In this document: positions 39,709-52,800 of the stretch, in pieces
How positions within the stretch are numbered: position 1 is the stretch's first letter
Layout of the letters: every line of letters starts with the position of its first letter
Origin: Lycocorax pyrrhopterus obiensis
Taxonomy: Eukaryota; Chordata; Aves; Passeriformes; Paradisaeidae
Direction: 5' to 3'
Length of the DNA: 64,000 nucleotides
Assembly (NCBI GenBank): GCA_014706295.1
Contig: JACSVZ010000039.1
Coordinates: 1,240,001-1,304,000 of the forward strand
Translations under genes and position numbers: made by a program
The notes under the pieces: generated by a model
What the model was told of the DNA's origin: nothing
The model's database searches: none
The model's input: the letters and a program-made list of their open reading frames with translations, nothing else

Positions 39709-39709
39709 G

Positions 39710-42700
39710 CCGTTAAAAAAAGAAAGACATTGTAAGTAGAAAGTAGCAATATGTTAATTTGTAAAGAGAAAGGTGACCTAATAAAATGAATGTGTGATAC
39801 AGTTTTCTTACAAATTTCTTTAGGCAGTACTATCTCTGGCTTTCTCTGCTAAGCAATCTTCGTGCTGTTACGCTTTTGATTACTGAAAGTGGGGATCCTC
39901 AGGAACTGACTGAGTATAGGTCTGCTTAAATTAGTCGGGTAATGAAAAGGAAGGAAACTTATGTGGCTATCAGTGATGACTGATGCTTACCTTTGACTCA
40001 GTAAGCACCTTGTTCTGTTGATGTTGCTCCTGAAAGGCAGTAGTTCAGAGGATGAGGAGTGTTTAAGGTACTTTCTTTGTTTGTTTCCCATTCCTTTTTT
40101 AGGAAAAGATGCCTTATGAGGAAGCTTTCTGCAGTGCTCTTGCTATTGTAGGTTCAGTTTCCTCTGTATCCCTTCTCTTGATTTCTGCATTGTACAGTAA
40201 AACATTTCCCTGTTGCCTATGGATTCCCTGTCTCATCTCCCATCACTATTTTTGTTTCTCTAAAAAATTGCATTCTACTTAGGAGGACTAAGGAGTCTCA
40301 GGTAGTTTCTTTTAACTTAGAGGGGTTTTCATCTAAGTAATTTGTGTTAGTAGAAAGGTGTTGGACACCAGTCTGTACTGATATTATCAGACATTCATTG
40401 CAGGTTTTGGTTCAGATGGATTTCCTAAGAAGTTGCATAGGCTCTGCATGGGAAAGAAAAGGCTTTAGATTTGTTAGTTTGCTCTATGGCACTATGAACA
40501 TATGGTTTAAGTAAGTCACATATGATGGGTGATGTTCCAGCATGGTGCTTTGTAGTCAGAATGAAGGTGGCAGATTTTATATTCAATCCAAACGTGCTAT
40601 AGTTCAAACTTTTTCTGTAATTCCAACTGCTGACTTACTGGTAATAGCAGGAGTAGCATTTGGAGATTTTTTCACAGAGAATGTTTTCCAACAGATATGA
40701 TTTAAAAATAGAAATCCTTCTGCTGCTTCCAAAAGCAAACCAAAACAAAAGTATTTTTATAGTTTTAGTGCCAAAATATACAAAAAGTTTGTATGCTAGT
40801 ATGGGCAAAACTGACTCTAAAGCAATAAAACCTTCCCCCCCCCCCAATTTCCTATTTCCACCCGCACTTGTTACTATTAATATTTTGTTATCTATATTAT
40901 CCTGCCCTTTCAACAGTCAATAAAAAAGCAAAACGAATCTCTCCTAACACTCTCCAGTAAACTCTGTGCTTAGAGAACTGTTCTGAACATCACTACTTAA
41001 AAGCAAGTCCTTTTTAAGTACTTTCATCTATCACTGGCAAGCAGTGTCTTTTCAGATGCAAGTGACTGGAACACCAGTTTAACTGAGCCCTCTTCATTAT
41101 TGTTCACCACATCTTAAATAATGGAAAGTAGAAAGCAGATTCCTCTTCCCCACATCTGTGAAAATAAAACCAGAAAATGTAAATTATGTCAAATATGCTG
41201 TTTTGCATATATCCTCTTTTTCTTTACATTGAAAATGGCATGTGTTTGATACTTCATGGAGATTAAAATCTTGAATTTCAAAACTCTGCCTCTGACCCCT
41301 TGTGGAGATGTTCCTCAAGCACAGATTTGTGCCTGACCCTAAACACCTTATCCCTTCTCTCTTTTTCTCCTGCACAGTTGCATACAAATTATTCTTCCCA
41401 TGCTGTGACTGTCTCTGAGAGGTGTATGTGTACAGTTTGGTCACGGGACTGGAAAGAGCTCTTCATGAAAAAGTTAGTTGGACTGTAACTTACATCTGGA
41501 ATACATATATGGTTTATTTCTGGGGCCTCTTGTCTTGAGGCTTCCAGGGAGACAAAACTGGGAAAGACTGCTTCTTCCTAGCCTAGTCGTTCCTAGATGC
41601 AGGACTCCAGGCAGGTACCTATTTTTAAACCATTGGGACGCTTATATATGTTTTAGCCACTTCTTTCTCCTCAGCAGTTCAAGTCCTACAGATCCACAGA
41701 TAAGGTAGTAAGGAGTTTAGGCTCCTGTCGGTAAAATCTGCAGAAGCACTAATGGCGTGAGTGTTGGCTTACAATGTCTTAATTGCTGTAGGGTGTAACC
41801 AGTCTGAACTTGAACTGAACCATGGAAATGGCACTGGGGGGATGACAGAAGCCAGTGTCTTATAGGAAATACAGCTACAATCTGGGGATGTGCAATGGAG
41901 GAATCCTCCCCGTAGCCCACAGAAAACCAAACAAGGGAGCAAGGGATTTGGATGAAATTGGATGAATTGGATGAAAAGAGTAGAGCTTCCTCTCCCCGTC
42001 CTCTCCCACCGCCCACCATGAGTTAACCCTGACGCAGAGATAGGTGGCACTGTGTTCTTGGGGATGGCAGACCAGGGCTTCACATCCAATAGTGCTTGAC
42101 GCTGTTTCCAAGGACAGAGCTACCCTTCTTGGGGAGCTAGCCCTTAGGTGTCACAGCTTTAATAATAAATTCAGGTGATCTGTTCTTTTTGGAGAAAATA
42201 TTTTTTGCTTCTGGTTTACATGTTTAATGTTCTTAGTTTATGAAGACTGCCATGTTTCAGCTCAGAGTGCTTCATTTCACTTGAAAATGATTAATTTGTA
42301 TGGGGCAGGGGGAACCTGGCAAAGATATGGTTGTTAATAGCCGCAGGAACTTATTTAGAATTGAGAAAATTGAGAGAGGTTGAAGGCCAGTGACTAACTA
42401 TCTCATGGTCTAGGAGCTGAAGTCAGCCAACATCAAACTGAAAATAGATTGCAAAGGCTGGGTTTGCTTGAAACAGCAAGTGTAATTTACTCTTGGTCTG
42501 CATTTATACTTTGCTGTGGCAAATTATCCATGTTTGATTTATATAATCTTTCTCAAAGATGTGCTTTAATTCACTGCAACTTGCTGTTTAGCATGAGGAA
42601 AATTCCACAATCTTTCCTGTGTAGGAGGCTGTATTAGATTATGAAAATAGTTTATTCTGGCCTTAAAAGCAAATAATCCATTTTCAGCTCATTTTTATCT

Positions 42701-43130
42701 TAGTTTTTGAGCAAGTTGCATACCACTCCTGGGGTGCAGCAGTGAAGCTAATAAGGTGATTTACTCCATTTCCAGAGGTCTAATTTGGCACTTTCCTACA
42801 GACTTGTGCTTGCTACTGTCTCCATTTGACCCAACTGTAGTGAGAGCCAGGTTCTGGGGCTTTGGATTCAGAAGTGTCCAAACGTGATTCTAAAGTTATC
42901 ACTGTTTTCTCTGTCATTTTTTTTTAGACAGAGTTGTGCCTGTCTAAGTCCAATGGGCCTGCTGATGTTCTTGATGTGGCTGTATAACTAGCTGCCCCAT
43001 ATTTGATCTGCACCTCACTTCATTTGAAGAAATGGGATGCCAATATTTTTCTTTGTACAATGGAAAAATAAGAAATATAAAAAAACTGAAATGGACATGC
43101 CTTTTAATATGTTTCTTTCATCAAAATTAC
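39710..43130. other. Intergenic DNA upstream of gene B's 3' end
   Basis: Unique AT-rich sequence with one poly(C) run and overlapping ORFs near 41.7-42.1 kb. These ORFs have no splice context or recognisable product. No supported gene. Confidence 0.45.
40835..40845. repeat. Poly(C) run
   Basis: Eleven C in a row inside an AT-rich context. Likely length-variable and error-prone in sequencing. Confidence 0.9.
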
Positions 43131-44205
43131 AACTTTAAAAAAAAGCAAAAATTGTTTATTGAAGACAATATACAGATCAAGATAGCATATGAAGAATCGA
43201 AATGAAAGACACCCTGGTTTTATTTCACTAATAAAGCATGCAAAATTATTACAGAAAAGACTATAACATTCCAAGTGTTGCTGGAGGTTTGTGACTGTGG
43301 TGGGGATATTTTGGCAGGATTATAAAATAGACAACTAAACTGAATCTATGAACTAAATGCAGAAATATGTTTCTTTCTTTGGTTATAAAAACAGGTGCTG
43401 AGAAGAAAATATAGTAGACTTAACATCTAAAAAGCTTTTTTTTTTAATAAGGTGACAATAGTATCTTTAAAATTAAAAAAATCAATACCTATCCCTCCCA
43501 AAATACAGATTTGAGGGGATGCAGCCAAGATCATATTAATCAAAACATGATTCAACACCCTCCCTTCCAACAAACTGTAAGGGAGCACAAGTTACATTGT
43601 AAAGCCAAAACAAAGCTGAAAGCAGTAGCATATTCTAAAATAATAGAGATTTATGGAAGTGAGCAATAAGTATGAAAGCAGGTTATCACGAAACTGTGGC
43701 GCATTACCCTTCAAGCAAATGAAAAAACAATTTGTTAGAAACTAATTATAATATTGATTATTTACGTCAATGCATTTTAAGGAGCAATTTAATGAAGAAC
43801 TCAGTGGTTGGTCACACAGAATTATACACATATTAGAGCTCCTCAGGACATACAGTTAAGAAACTCTAAGTCTATTCACATAGATTTTTTTCCAGTATAT
43901 TTGTCCAGTTAAGGCTGATGTAAAATATTCGAAAGGGACAAAGGCAGTAGGCTGTATCTCTGAATACCCCTATGACTAAGAGAATGAGATATAATTGTAC
44001 ACCAAAGTGATGGATAGCTGAGATAAAAATTACATGGTAATACTATTGTATGTGTTCCAGAAAAATCTGGTTTAAAGGCATACATTTTAAGGTCAAGAGA
44101 AAGCAGTAAGGTCAGAAGAAGACATCTGTTTTGATCTTCTCTGTAAAAACCATAGATTTTCTGCCAGTAATTTCTGCCTCAAGCCTGGAATTTCTCTAGA
44201 ACAGC
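43130..44205 (-). other. Gene B 3' UTR and polyadenylation signals
   Basis: Downstream of the terminal stop on the minus strand lies about 1 kb of AT-rich sequence without recognisable repeats. Minus-strand AATAAA hexamers occur near 43218-43223 and at 43155-43160. Cleavage would be expected around 43.13-43.2 kb. The plus strand just beyond is A-rich, so an exact site cannot be chosen by eye. Confidence 0.4.
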
Positions 44206-44494
44206 TCATGTCATAAAAATTCTTCTTCTATTTTCTAGCAACGTAGGTACAAAGAAATATGATTGTGTCAACAGTGAGAGTCCCTCCTCTGTATTTCTGA
44301 TTAACATTATCTTTGAAAATGGCAACAGGTCCTGCTGCTGCTCTTCTTCACTCTCTAGTGCCAAATTTTGTTCCCTTTTTTTTGCATTGCTCTGGCCTTT
44401 GGTGTTTTGATTGAAATAATACTGAGATGTTTGGCCTCCATTACAAATTTTCTTAGAATTATTTACTTTGGACTCCGCTATCTTGGTTGCTTGA
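44206..44494 (-). CDS. Gene B, terminal coding exon
   Basis: A minus-strand frame stays open for 95 codons from an acceptor TTTTATCACTTAG to a TGA at 44206-44208. It enters in phase 2, so the first base completes an upstream codon. The translation begins QATKIAESKVNNSKK and is hydrophilic, with an acidic/Gln cluster (ESEEEQQQDLL) about halfway, and ends in a more hydrophobic tail with ENRRRIFMT at the C-terminus. An open frame this long in roughly 40% GC sequence, with a protein-like composition, is the best single coding signal in the right half. It joins the 44831-44870 exon to give an Asn codon. Function unknown; it looks like a disordered C-terminal tail. Confidence 0.5.
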
Positions 44495-44830
44495 CTAAGT
44501 GATAAAATAATTATCAGAAATTATAAGGAAGTTGCTTTTTGGACTTAGTTGGAGGATGTCACTAAGACTTTAGATGATGCTCTTTATTGACATTGGGACC
44601 TAATGTAGGATGCCAAACTAAAACATCTCTTTCATGGTTTTGTTTTTCCTTTTATTCCCCACCCTCCACAACCTGTCTGTTTATAACTATTTTTTCCATC
44701 ATTCAATAGGGGAAAAACTTAGATGTGAACCATTTTCATACTGCACAAAGTTAAAAACTTTACACTTCCAGTATTGCTGATTAATTACACCTTTCCTGTA
44801 CTAGAAGCCTTTATATTTTCTCTGACTCAC

Positions 44831-44870
44831 TTGCAAAACCTAATCTGTTCTATTTTGCCTAATTTTTTTG
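44831..44870 (-). CDS. Gene B, penultimate exon
   Basis: A 40-base segment on the minus strand lies between an acceptor GGGGAATTTCAG and a donor TTGCAA|GTGAGT. Only the phase 1 frame is open, encoding KKLGKIEQIRFC and leaving in phase 2. The two trailing A bases plus the first T of the terminal exon make an Asn codon, so the frame continues cleanly. The upstream partner at 48393-48453 leaves in phase 1, as needed, and gives an Ala codon at the join. Confidence 0.45.
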
Positions 44871-47099
44871 CTGAAATTCCCCTTGTGTTAGAGGATTATA
44901 TCTGTGGTGCACAGCTGGGGAGTGAGTTTGCAAGTGTACAAGAATGAGCAGACTTGCACCAGCAGGTCACTATTGAAACCCACCCACAAGTGCTGGCAGC
45001 AGAGAATGCCTCCTAAGAAGTTGTATTGTTTTCCCCTCAGTGAATGTGCCAGTAACTAATGGGAGAGAAATGTTGAGAATCATTTGGTTTTTTCTGAGGT
45101 CTGTAAGCCAAGTTAATTGTTTTGTTTGCCTGATTTATTATACTTGAATGAATAAAGTACTGTTAATACTGCACTTTGAGCAAGAAGTTAAAGCCAGAAT
45201 AGTCAAAAAGTTACTCATCTGGTTGGAGCACCTAAATTTTATATGAGGGAACTACTTTAGAGATTCTTTTTAGAACATGGATATCTGTATCTCGCTTCAG
45301 TTCAAAGTGGAAGCGTATAACAGCAAACTTTATGCTGATACATTATCTGTCTCTAAAATTTTCCAAATAGCTGTTTCTGAAAAACAGAAGTTTTCCTATT
45401 TTTTATATATTCTAACTATTCTGTCCAAGTCAAATATTGAAATGCAAATGGAAATTAGTGATTATTTCTTGGTCTCCAAAACAAAATATATTTGACATGA
45501 TGGAAGTGTTTGGGGCTTTCATAAATGTGTCATCAATGTCTAAATATCAGTTACTTGATGTGATACCTAATATTTACTTCATTTTCTCCTTATGAGCAAC
45601 TTGGGAATGAAAGTATTTTTTTATTGTTCCTTGCTTGTTTAGATAATAACACAAATCAAGCAGAAGTCATTCCAGAGACAGGGTTAGAGCACCAGGCTAC
45701 AGCTAATCCCATAGCTGCTTCCCATAAGGCCTTATACTCACCCCCTGGCACCTCATATAGTTGTGGCCAATTATTTTCCTGCATGTTAAAATTGCCACAG
45801 ACTGTGTGTGATACCTTTTCACTCCCCATCCTACTCCTTGCACAGCGACCCAGCATCGCTGCAGGGTACTGTTGTGACTTGCTTGAATCTTTTTTTGCTC
45901 TGCAAGGTTGGTATGTCCGCCTGTATAAATATCAACAAGCAAATTTTTAGCATCATTTTCCTTTTTTCCTTTCCTGTCTTCTTTCCTGCCTCTTCATCTA
46001 AGCCTAGATCAATACCACAAATCATCACTAGAGAAAAGCTTTCCAAAGGAGGCTCATTCTGCATTTAACTCTGAAGTACTGCTCAGATGAGAACAGAGTT
46101 GTGGGGGTAGGGAATTTTCCTTACCAGAGACATTTACAGAAGCTGTTCTGCCATGAGGTGGTAGAACCTTGTTCCAGAGTCTGAGATCTGCAACATCTCT
46201 GGAGTCTTGATATCCTGACAGTTTGTGGGCTGAAAGCTGTCCAATGTTACTGCTGGTCTGTTGATTGAGGGACTTATGGCTTAGAATTAGGAACAGTAAT
46301 TAGATCCAGAAGCAAGTGTGGATACATCAGAATGTATACAGCCCTGGAGTAATGTGTTCCTTATACTCCTATCAAACAAATTGTGATTTGTGTGGCTTTC
46401 CTTTCCTTCAGTGAGAGACAGTGTAGGGATAACTGTAGGAAGCTCTTGGTCTGGGAGAAAAAGGTTGTCCTTGGAATAAATATCACAGTGAAAATTTTCC
46501 ACCCTAAGCCTTTCATTAATTTCTCCGTGTCATCTTAGTATATTTAAGCTCTGTAAGAAATTATGCTGCAAAAAGTTCTTCCCATGTGTAATTTTTCCTC
46601 AAGTGAAGTGCATACCTTTCAAATTATAAACTTCCTACTTGTCCTAGGAAAATTCTCACTGTATAAATAATTGAACTCATCTGCAGTGAACACAAGTATT
46701 CTTTCTCTAGCAGTCTAAAATATATGCCTAAATACACATCTTGTACTTAGTGCTTTAAATAGTAATTACTCCTGTGAAGTCACTGGAAGCCCTTAAAAGG
46801 ATTTGACAGTTTCCCCACAACCTTTCAGTGAATGTAGTAGCTGGGCTGTGCAGTGCAACATCCACTGATAATTCAGCAGCTGAGGAACTCAGCAAAGCCT
46901 GCTCCAAACTTCTCAGCTGTTGACAGGCTTGACTTGCTGAGAACACTGGTTAAATATAGCACAAGCGAGCTGAGCTCAACAAAGTCATTGCTGTAACACT
47001 GTGTGAAGAGACCAGAAGAGGGGAAATACAATCTGAGAACTAAACTGCCAAAGCCTAACACCACCTAGCAACAGTTGAAAAAACTTTTAAACAAAAGTC

Positions 47100-47352
47100 T
47101 GGGTGAGACACAGACAGAGTATACCTCCTACTTCTCCTGCCTGGGATTTCTGCGAGAAGCAGCTCCGGTCTTCTGTTCTCTACCTTGCTTCCTTCATTAC
47201 TTCAACTGCTGGTAGACCTAGAAAAGTGGGAAAAGTTTCTATCTTTGTGCTCTCCTGGGCTGGATCATTCTACTCCTGTGGTAGTGCTGTGGGACGGGCT
47301 ACTGCGATCTTGCAGTGTAAAGGATATATTCCTAGGTCTGTGTTGCTGACAG
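47100..47352 (+). other. Possible non-coding first exon or chance donor
   Basis: A plus-strand segment of about 250 bases, less AT-rich than its surroundings, ends in a consensus donor CTGACAG|GTAAGA. A TATA-like TTAAATATAG lies about 150 bases upstream of it. It overlaps a chance ORF. No downstream partner was found, and it would be antisense within gene B. Confidence 0.18.
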
Positions 47353-48392
47353 GTAAGACTGAGTTAACCACTCCATTGCTTTCTTTTTTTTTTTACAAGA
47401 ACTTTTATTTTCTAGTGTCTTTTTTACAAAGGTTTTCTTTTCTAATTTCTATTGTCTCTTTCCTTCTTTGAACAATCTTCTGAGTGATTTGGAAATGTCA
47501 ATAGATGAAAGCTGGGATAAAAGTTTTAGAGGGGTTTTTTTATGTTTCCATGATAGAAAAGCATTGCTTAAATAATTTTTGCAGTTCTGAGAACAAGCAT
47601 AATGAAGTAGCTAGTAGTAATATGAAAAAACGTGCATAGATTTTGACTTGTATCTTGTTTATATCTGCTTACACGCAGACAGAAGACAAATCAACATTTA
47701 ATAATAGAATACATATCATCCCTGACCGGTGATAGTCTAGCAGCTATTAAAAACAGTCACAACCTGTGTGATAAACAAGAGGAAACAGCCATTCAGTAAC
47801 AGAAGTAACCAAATAGTTCGTGACCCAGCGCATTTGTACTTTTTGTTACTAACTTTTAGGACACACCTGGTGCCTTTTGTACCACCTTTGTGACAGCCGC
47901 TCTTGGTTCTTTCTCTTGTGCTTATTTACGTACAATGAATATTAATCTCTGCTGCTTTGATTAGCAGCATAAAGCAACAGTCCCGAGGACTGATCTTATG
48001 TTTATTGTACCTAAGTGTGCTTGAGCTATGTCATTGTTGTTAAAGTGTACGTTCCTTCTAGCAAAATAAATGAGAAACCAGTTCTCAGATGTTTTACCCT
48101 GACAGCAGGATGGAATCCTGTTTGTGGGTTGGAAATGCATATCCTACGGCCCCATAGTGGTCATGTAGTTTAGGGGAGGAATTGCTTAGTATGATTTATT
48201 TTGTCTTAACTGACAAAAGCTGTTTGATCAATTGGAGAATGAATTCTGCTCCTCCCTGCCACCTCTTTTAAAGCTGTTTTCTGCAAACAAAAGAAATCTA
48301 GTATGCATGAATTTTTAAGAGACATACTGATTATGAGTTCATGTGCAATATGATTTCAGTAATGAAGGCAGAGATTTAAAGAATGCACTTAC

Positions 48393-48453
48393 CCTGTGCT
48401 AAAACCCTGTTCACAGATTTATGTAGGATTGTCTCAGACAAAAAATATTTGTC
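48393..48453 (-). CDS. Gene B, internal exon
   Basis: A 61-base minus-strand segment has a strong pyrimidine-tract acceptor (TTCATTCCTTCCTTAG) and a strong donor CACAGG|GTAAGT. It is open in phase 0 to phase 1 and encodes DKYFLSETILHKSVNRVLAQ, an amphipathic, helix-like peptide. It joins the 44831-44870 exon in frame across a 3.5 kb intron. The exon upstream of it, which should end in phase 0, was not identified with confidence between 48.5 and 55.5 kb. Confidence 0.45.
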
Positions 48454-49749
48454 CTAAGGAAGGAATGAACTAACTGAGTCTGTGCTGACTGTCTGTGGTG
48501 TTTGACGCGTAGTCTGTGGACTCTGGGACTGCCTCAGGGAGATGAGAATGTCTTGCTTTAGCTAAATAATTCTAGTTGCATCCCTGCATACTACATAAAT
48601 GACATCAATACCACATCTTAGCAGTGGATGGATTGGATGGAATTAAAATACTCTGAAGCAACTTTGAGTTGGTGGCTGAGAACGTAACTGCCTGTGAAAT
48701 GATAAAATTAATTACGTATTAGGATGGAAGAAAGTTCTTAGAAGCAAAAAGTAATACAGTGTACATTTTATTTCATAGCAAGGGGCACACTAAAGCACTA
48801 AACAGAAACACTTTTTGGCAACTACCATTTAATGTGATAATCATTATTGTGGAATTACTAAAGCACTATGGTATCCCAAATCTAAATCTCAAAAGGAAAC
48901 TTTGGAATTACTTTTTAATAAGGACATATCCTGAGAAAGTTATTTTTTCATAAGAAGGCTACACAGTGAGAAATAAATCTGAGACAATATATGTACAGTT
49001 TTTGTCATCTTGACATTAGAGTGAAAATTACTGTTTCTTCTCTTTAATGAAATATTTGGCAAATTAAAATGTAGAGAAATGACAAATTTGACCTGAATAT
49101 ATAAGGATGGCAAAATCTGGGAAAATACTATGGTAATATTGACTCCTTTTTCGGTTTAGTTGTTGCTCAGTGTAATGTGTGGTTTTACAACTTCCCTTTT
49201 TTTGCACAGTTTACATTTAGCAAAGTTTTTAAAATCGAAAGGCAAATTATTAGCCTGATAACTATCAAATGAAGTGACATTTGAACAGTCTAATAGCAGC
49301 TTTGAACTCTAACACACGGAGTTGTGGTTTTACATACATCTGTCTTCCTTTCCATTTCAAAATGGAGGAGGAGGCTAAAATTACTCTTTTCAACAGGTGT
49401 CCACAAAGAGGCTCTGAGATTTTCCAATCAAATCTGTGGAATATGTAATGTGGCTATTCAACAGATGGTTTCATATTTGAAAAACAGCCAATTCTTCTAA
49501 TGACTACAGTGAAACCAAGGTCAATTTTATATCAAATCATAAAGTAATTTATGTTTTGGCAATACACTCCATTGTAGTGATTTTTGTGGAAGACAAGTAG
49601 ACATAGCATACCCATTTATTTTCCCCCTTAAGCATCATTTTGATTTTGTTTATATTCACATAACTGTGGAATGAATGGTGCCTTTCATGGTGCTAAAAAC
49701 TGTGTACTCCTTCCAATCTGAATCCTCTTCCAAACTCTCTGTGTCTTTT

Positions 49750-49832
49750 TCGATTTTATTATAATATTTTCATAGTGATAGTTATTATAATTTATTATTT
49801 AATTATTATATTAATTTTGTTGTAATTTTAGC
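49750..49832. repeat. AT-rich low-complexity tract
   Basis: Imperfect repeats of TTATTATAAT and TTAATT with very little G or C; partly self-complementary. Confidence 0.75.
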
Positions 49833-52800
49833 CAATCTAGCCACAGCTAAAGTCACCATGTTAACTGAGTGTTTTCATCCCCTCAGTCTTTCAGTCTCTT
49901 TATAGAGGGTCTGATTGTTTTTAACACCAAATTCAAAGACTTGAAATCCATCTTCAAAGCTCAGCACTGTTCTGTCCCTGCTTACATATGCCCTGATTTT
50001 CCTGAACTCCTCCTGCTCATGTCTGGTAGACTATTGACCTTTGGCTCTGGTGTTCACTGTTGTTTACTGGTACATCCTTTACGCTACTGGCTTTAGTGAG
50101 CTTGACATTGACCTCATGACATCTGAGTTTTCTGTAGTGCTGCTAACTGTCACACCTGACACAAAGGTCATGCAAAGACTAAACATTAATATTAATAGGG
50201 CTATGTCAGCCAAAGTAGGATTCCTGAAGAAACGGGTGTGCTTCCTGGAAGCAGCCTGTGGACTAAGCAGTAGTTTATTAGGAAATCTCTATTTTGCTGG
50301 CATGCCCTGTTTTGCTCCTCTGGGTTACAATTTCACCACTGTAGCCATTTCCATACTAGAAGCTTTTTACTGATAGAGGTGTATCAGTGAAACTCCTCCT
50401 GATACGGGATCTTTCTGTTGGCACAGATTCCACACATGCTTAATTTAAGGCTTTTGGTAATCTTATCTAACTCAGTTCAGGTACCTCCAGGCAGAAATTA
50501 AGAATGTGCCTCAGAGCTGTGCCAGTCAAAGGTCAGATTTATGCCACTGAGTTCAGAGTGAGATTTCCTTTGAATTTAATAAGATCAGGTTTTAGTATTC
50601 AGTAATTAGCAGATAAATTTCCAGTCCCCTCAAGAGCGTTTAACAAAACAGATCATCTCTATTCCTGTCCAAATATTTTTGTTCTAAGAGACATTTTACT
50701 TTTCCTCCAATTTTCTGTTTCTTCTCTTCCTTTCTCAAGGTCTGTCGTTGCAGGTTGCCATGTTATTTAAATGTATAAACTGAATTTGGGGCAGAGGTTT
50801 TGTCCTTCTACATATCTAAAATGCCAATTGGAGAAGTAAAGTGGATGTTTGTGAAGAGGCCAGATGAAACAACATTACGAATGAGGAGGAACTCCATCTA
50901 TTCATACTTCCTATTTCACCAAAAATATTTAGTATATAAAACCTAGGATAAGAACTGAAAGCTAGAAAAATAAAATAAGGATATTCTGTTGTATAGAAAA
51001 GTTTAAATATTTATTAACAAGAAGAACAAATGTCTAAACTTTTCAGCTTCATTATCTTATTGTGGTAGTTTTCATTTTTAGCCTTTTCTGTTTTCATTTC
51101 TCTCATTGTTTTCTACTGAAAGTTGTTTCCTAATTTTATGCAGAATATTGGTAATTATTTGGGGAAGACAGGCTTTTCTTCATTTTGGAGCATATTGGAT
51201 AACTGAGAAAACAATCCATTCATAAAATAGTAAGATTGTTTAACCTCTCTTTTTCTACTTAGTAGCTAGTATTTATACCAAGCTAGTGACACTAGGACTT
51301 GTAACACAGTCCTGTAGCTATGCTTTGAGGTGAAGGGCAGAAACAATTGTGCCTGTGTCCTGTTCAGGAGAGACAGTGAGAGTCTCTGATCATGTTGAAA
51401 ATGTGTGATGCCTCCTGTGTTTGTGAAAATCGTGCATTTCAGGATACTTGATTAGATTTTCCCTTTTATTTTAGGTCTTTGCACCTACTCCTGCTTCGGC
51501 AGATAATCTGTACTTTCTATATTACCTTTTATTCTCGGCATCATAGTAAAATAATTACTAATAGAAGTGCAAACAGAAAGTCTTCCTCATTTGGGACAGA
51601 TATGCTTTTTTTTTTTTTAATTCAAGATGGCTTTGCCCTATGATTTTCATTCTGCTTTGTCTGGACTGTATCTCTAAATCTTTTCCACAAGTAAAGCATG
51701 CAAATTGTAGCTCTAAAGGTCATGTGTAAGATTATATAGATTGTGGCATCCTCCACAATGTTTTACACGCTCAGAAATACAGAGAAAGTGACAATTCCTA
51801 CGATTAAAAGCTTAATTAAAACTTCATCAGAAATGGGAGTATATGTGTGCCTGTGCGCATGACTTTTGCAAGAAAGGAAATGCTTTTTGGCACAACAGAA
51901 TGCTTTGCTGAAGGAGTGGGACAAACACATCCAAAGCGCAGGGAAATAGGCTGGAGCCTGTACTTTTTCCCTTAAATGGACAACCCGTCTGGTTGCTGTG
52001 TGCTGACAGAGGCAAAGGGGGGTGTGAATCTGAAAGATCGCTGCACTTTGTCCAAGTGAGTTTCATTTCAAAGCTGATAAAATGACAATTAAAATCTTAA
52101 TTATCTAAGATGTGGCCAAAGTCATTCAGATATAAACTGGTGGGGTTTTAAAACGAGCAAAAACCTCAATGAATTTGCAATAAACTTGTCCAGTTTGATT
52201 TACACACTTTTAGACCTCTGAATGACAGTAATGGTTACTTTCTTCACTTTTCCTTTTTGGGGAAATGGTGACAAAACGTTTTGTGATTTATGCTGTTCAA
52301 AAGTCTGTTCCAGCGCATATGTATAAGTGATATTTTGGAATCTAAATCCATTTTCTATCTGAAGTCCACAGTATTTAGAGGCTTGTATGTTTGCAGGAGG
52401 GAGGTATCTAACTAACTAGTGTGTGTTATGGTTGTCAACAGCAAGAGCTACAGCTTCGCTAACAAACTTTAAAAAAACGCAACTGATAAAAAATGGATTC
52501 TATTGTAGTAACAGAATAGGAATTTTTTTAGAAACTGGTTTTAAGGCTGCTCCTATTATAAAAAAAAGTAATTGAAAACGAAAGCTCATGTGTCCTTGGT
52601 AGAAGAATTCTCACTAGAGTTTATCAGCCTGCTTGTGTTTTTCAGAAAATATAAAGCAAATGAATGCAACAGAAAGCAGAGACTGCTTGCATCAGTGTAA
52701 TCGAATTGCTGCCAACTTGCCTTGTTTATCTAAGAGATCTCTGTGAAAATAAGGTCTTTCCCACACAGGCATGAGTCACAGGATGTAATGCAGCTAAGCA

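Noticed and set aside
46287..46502. Minus-strand ORF ENFHCDIYSKDNLFLPD as a gene B exon
   Set aside because: Protein-like composition, but it has neither a pyrimidine-tract acceptor nor a consensus donor and ends at a stop inside the gene B interval.
50041..50373. Plus-strand 110-codon ORF
   Set aside because: No splice sites, promoter or recognisable family, and the length is unremarkable for a window of this size.
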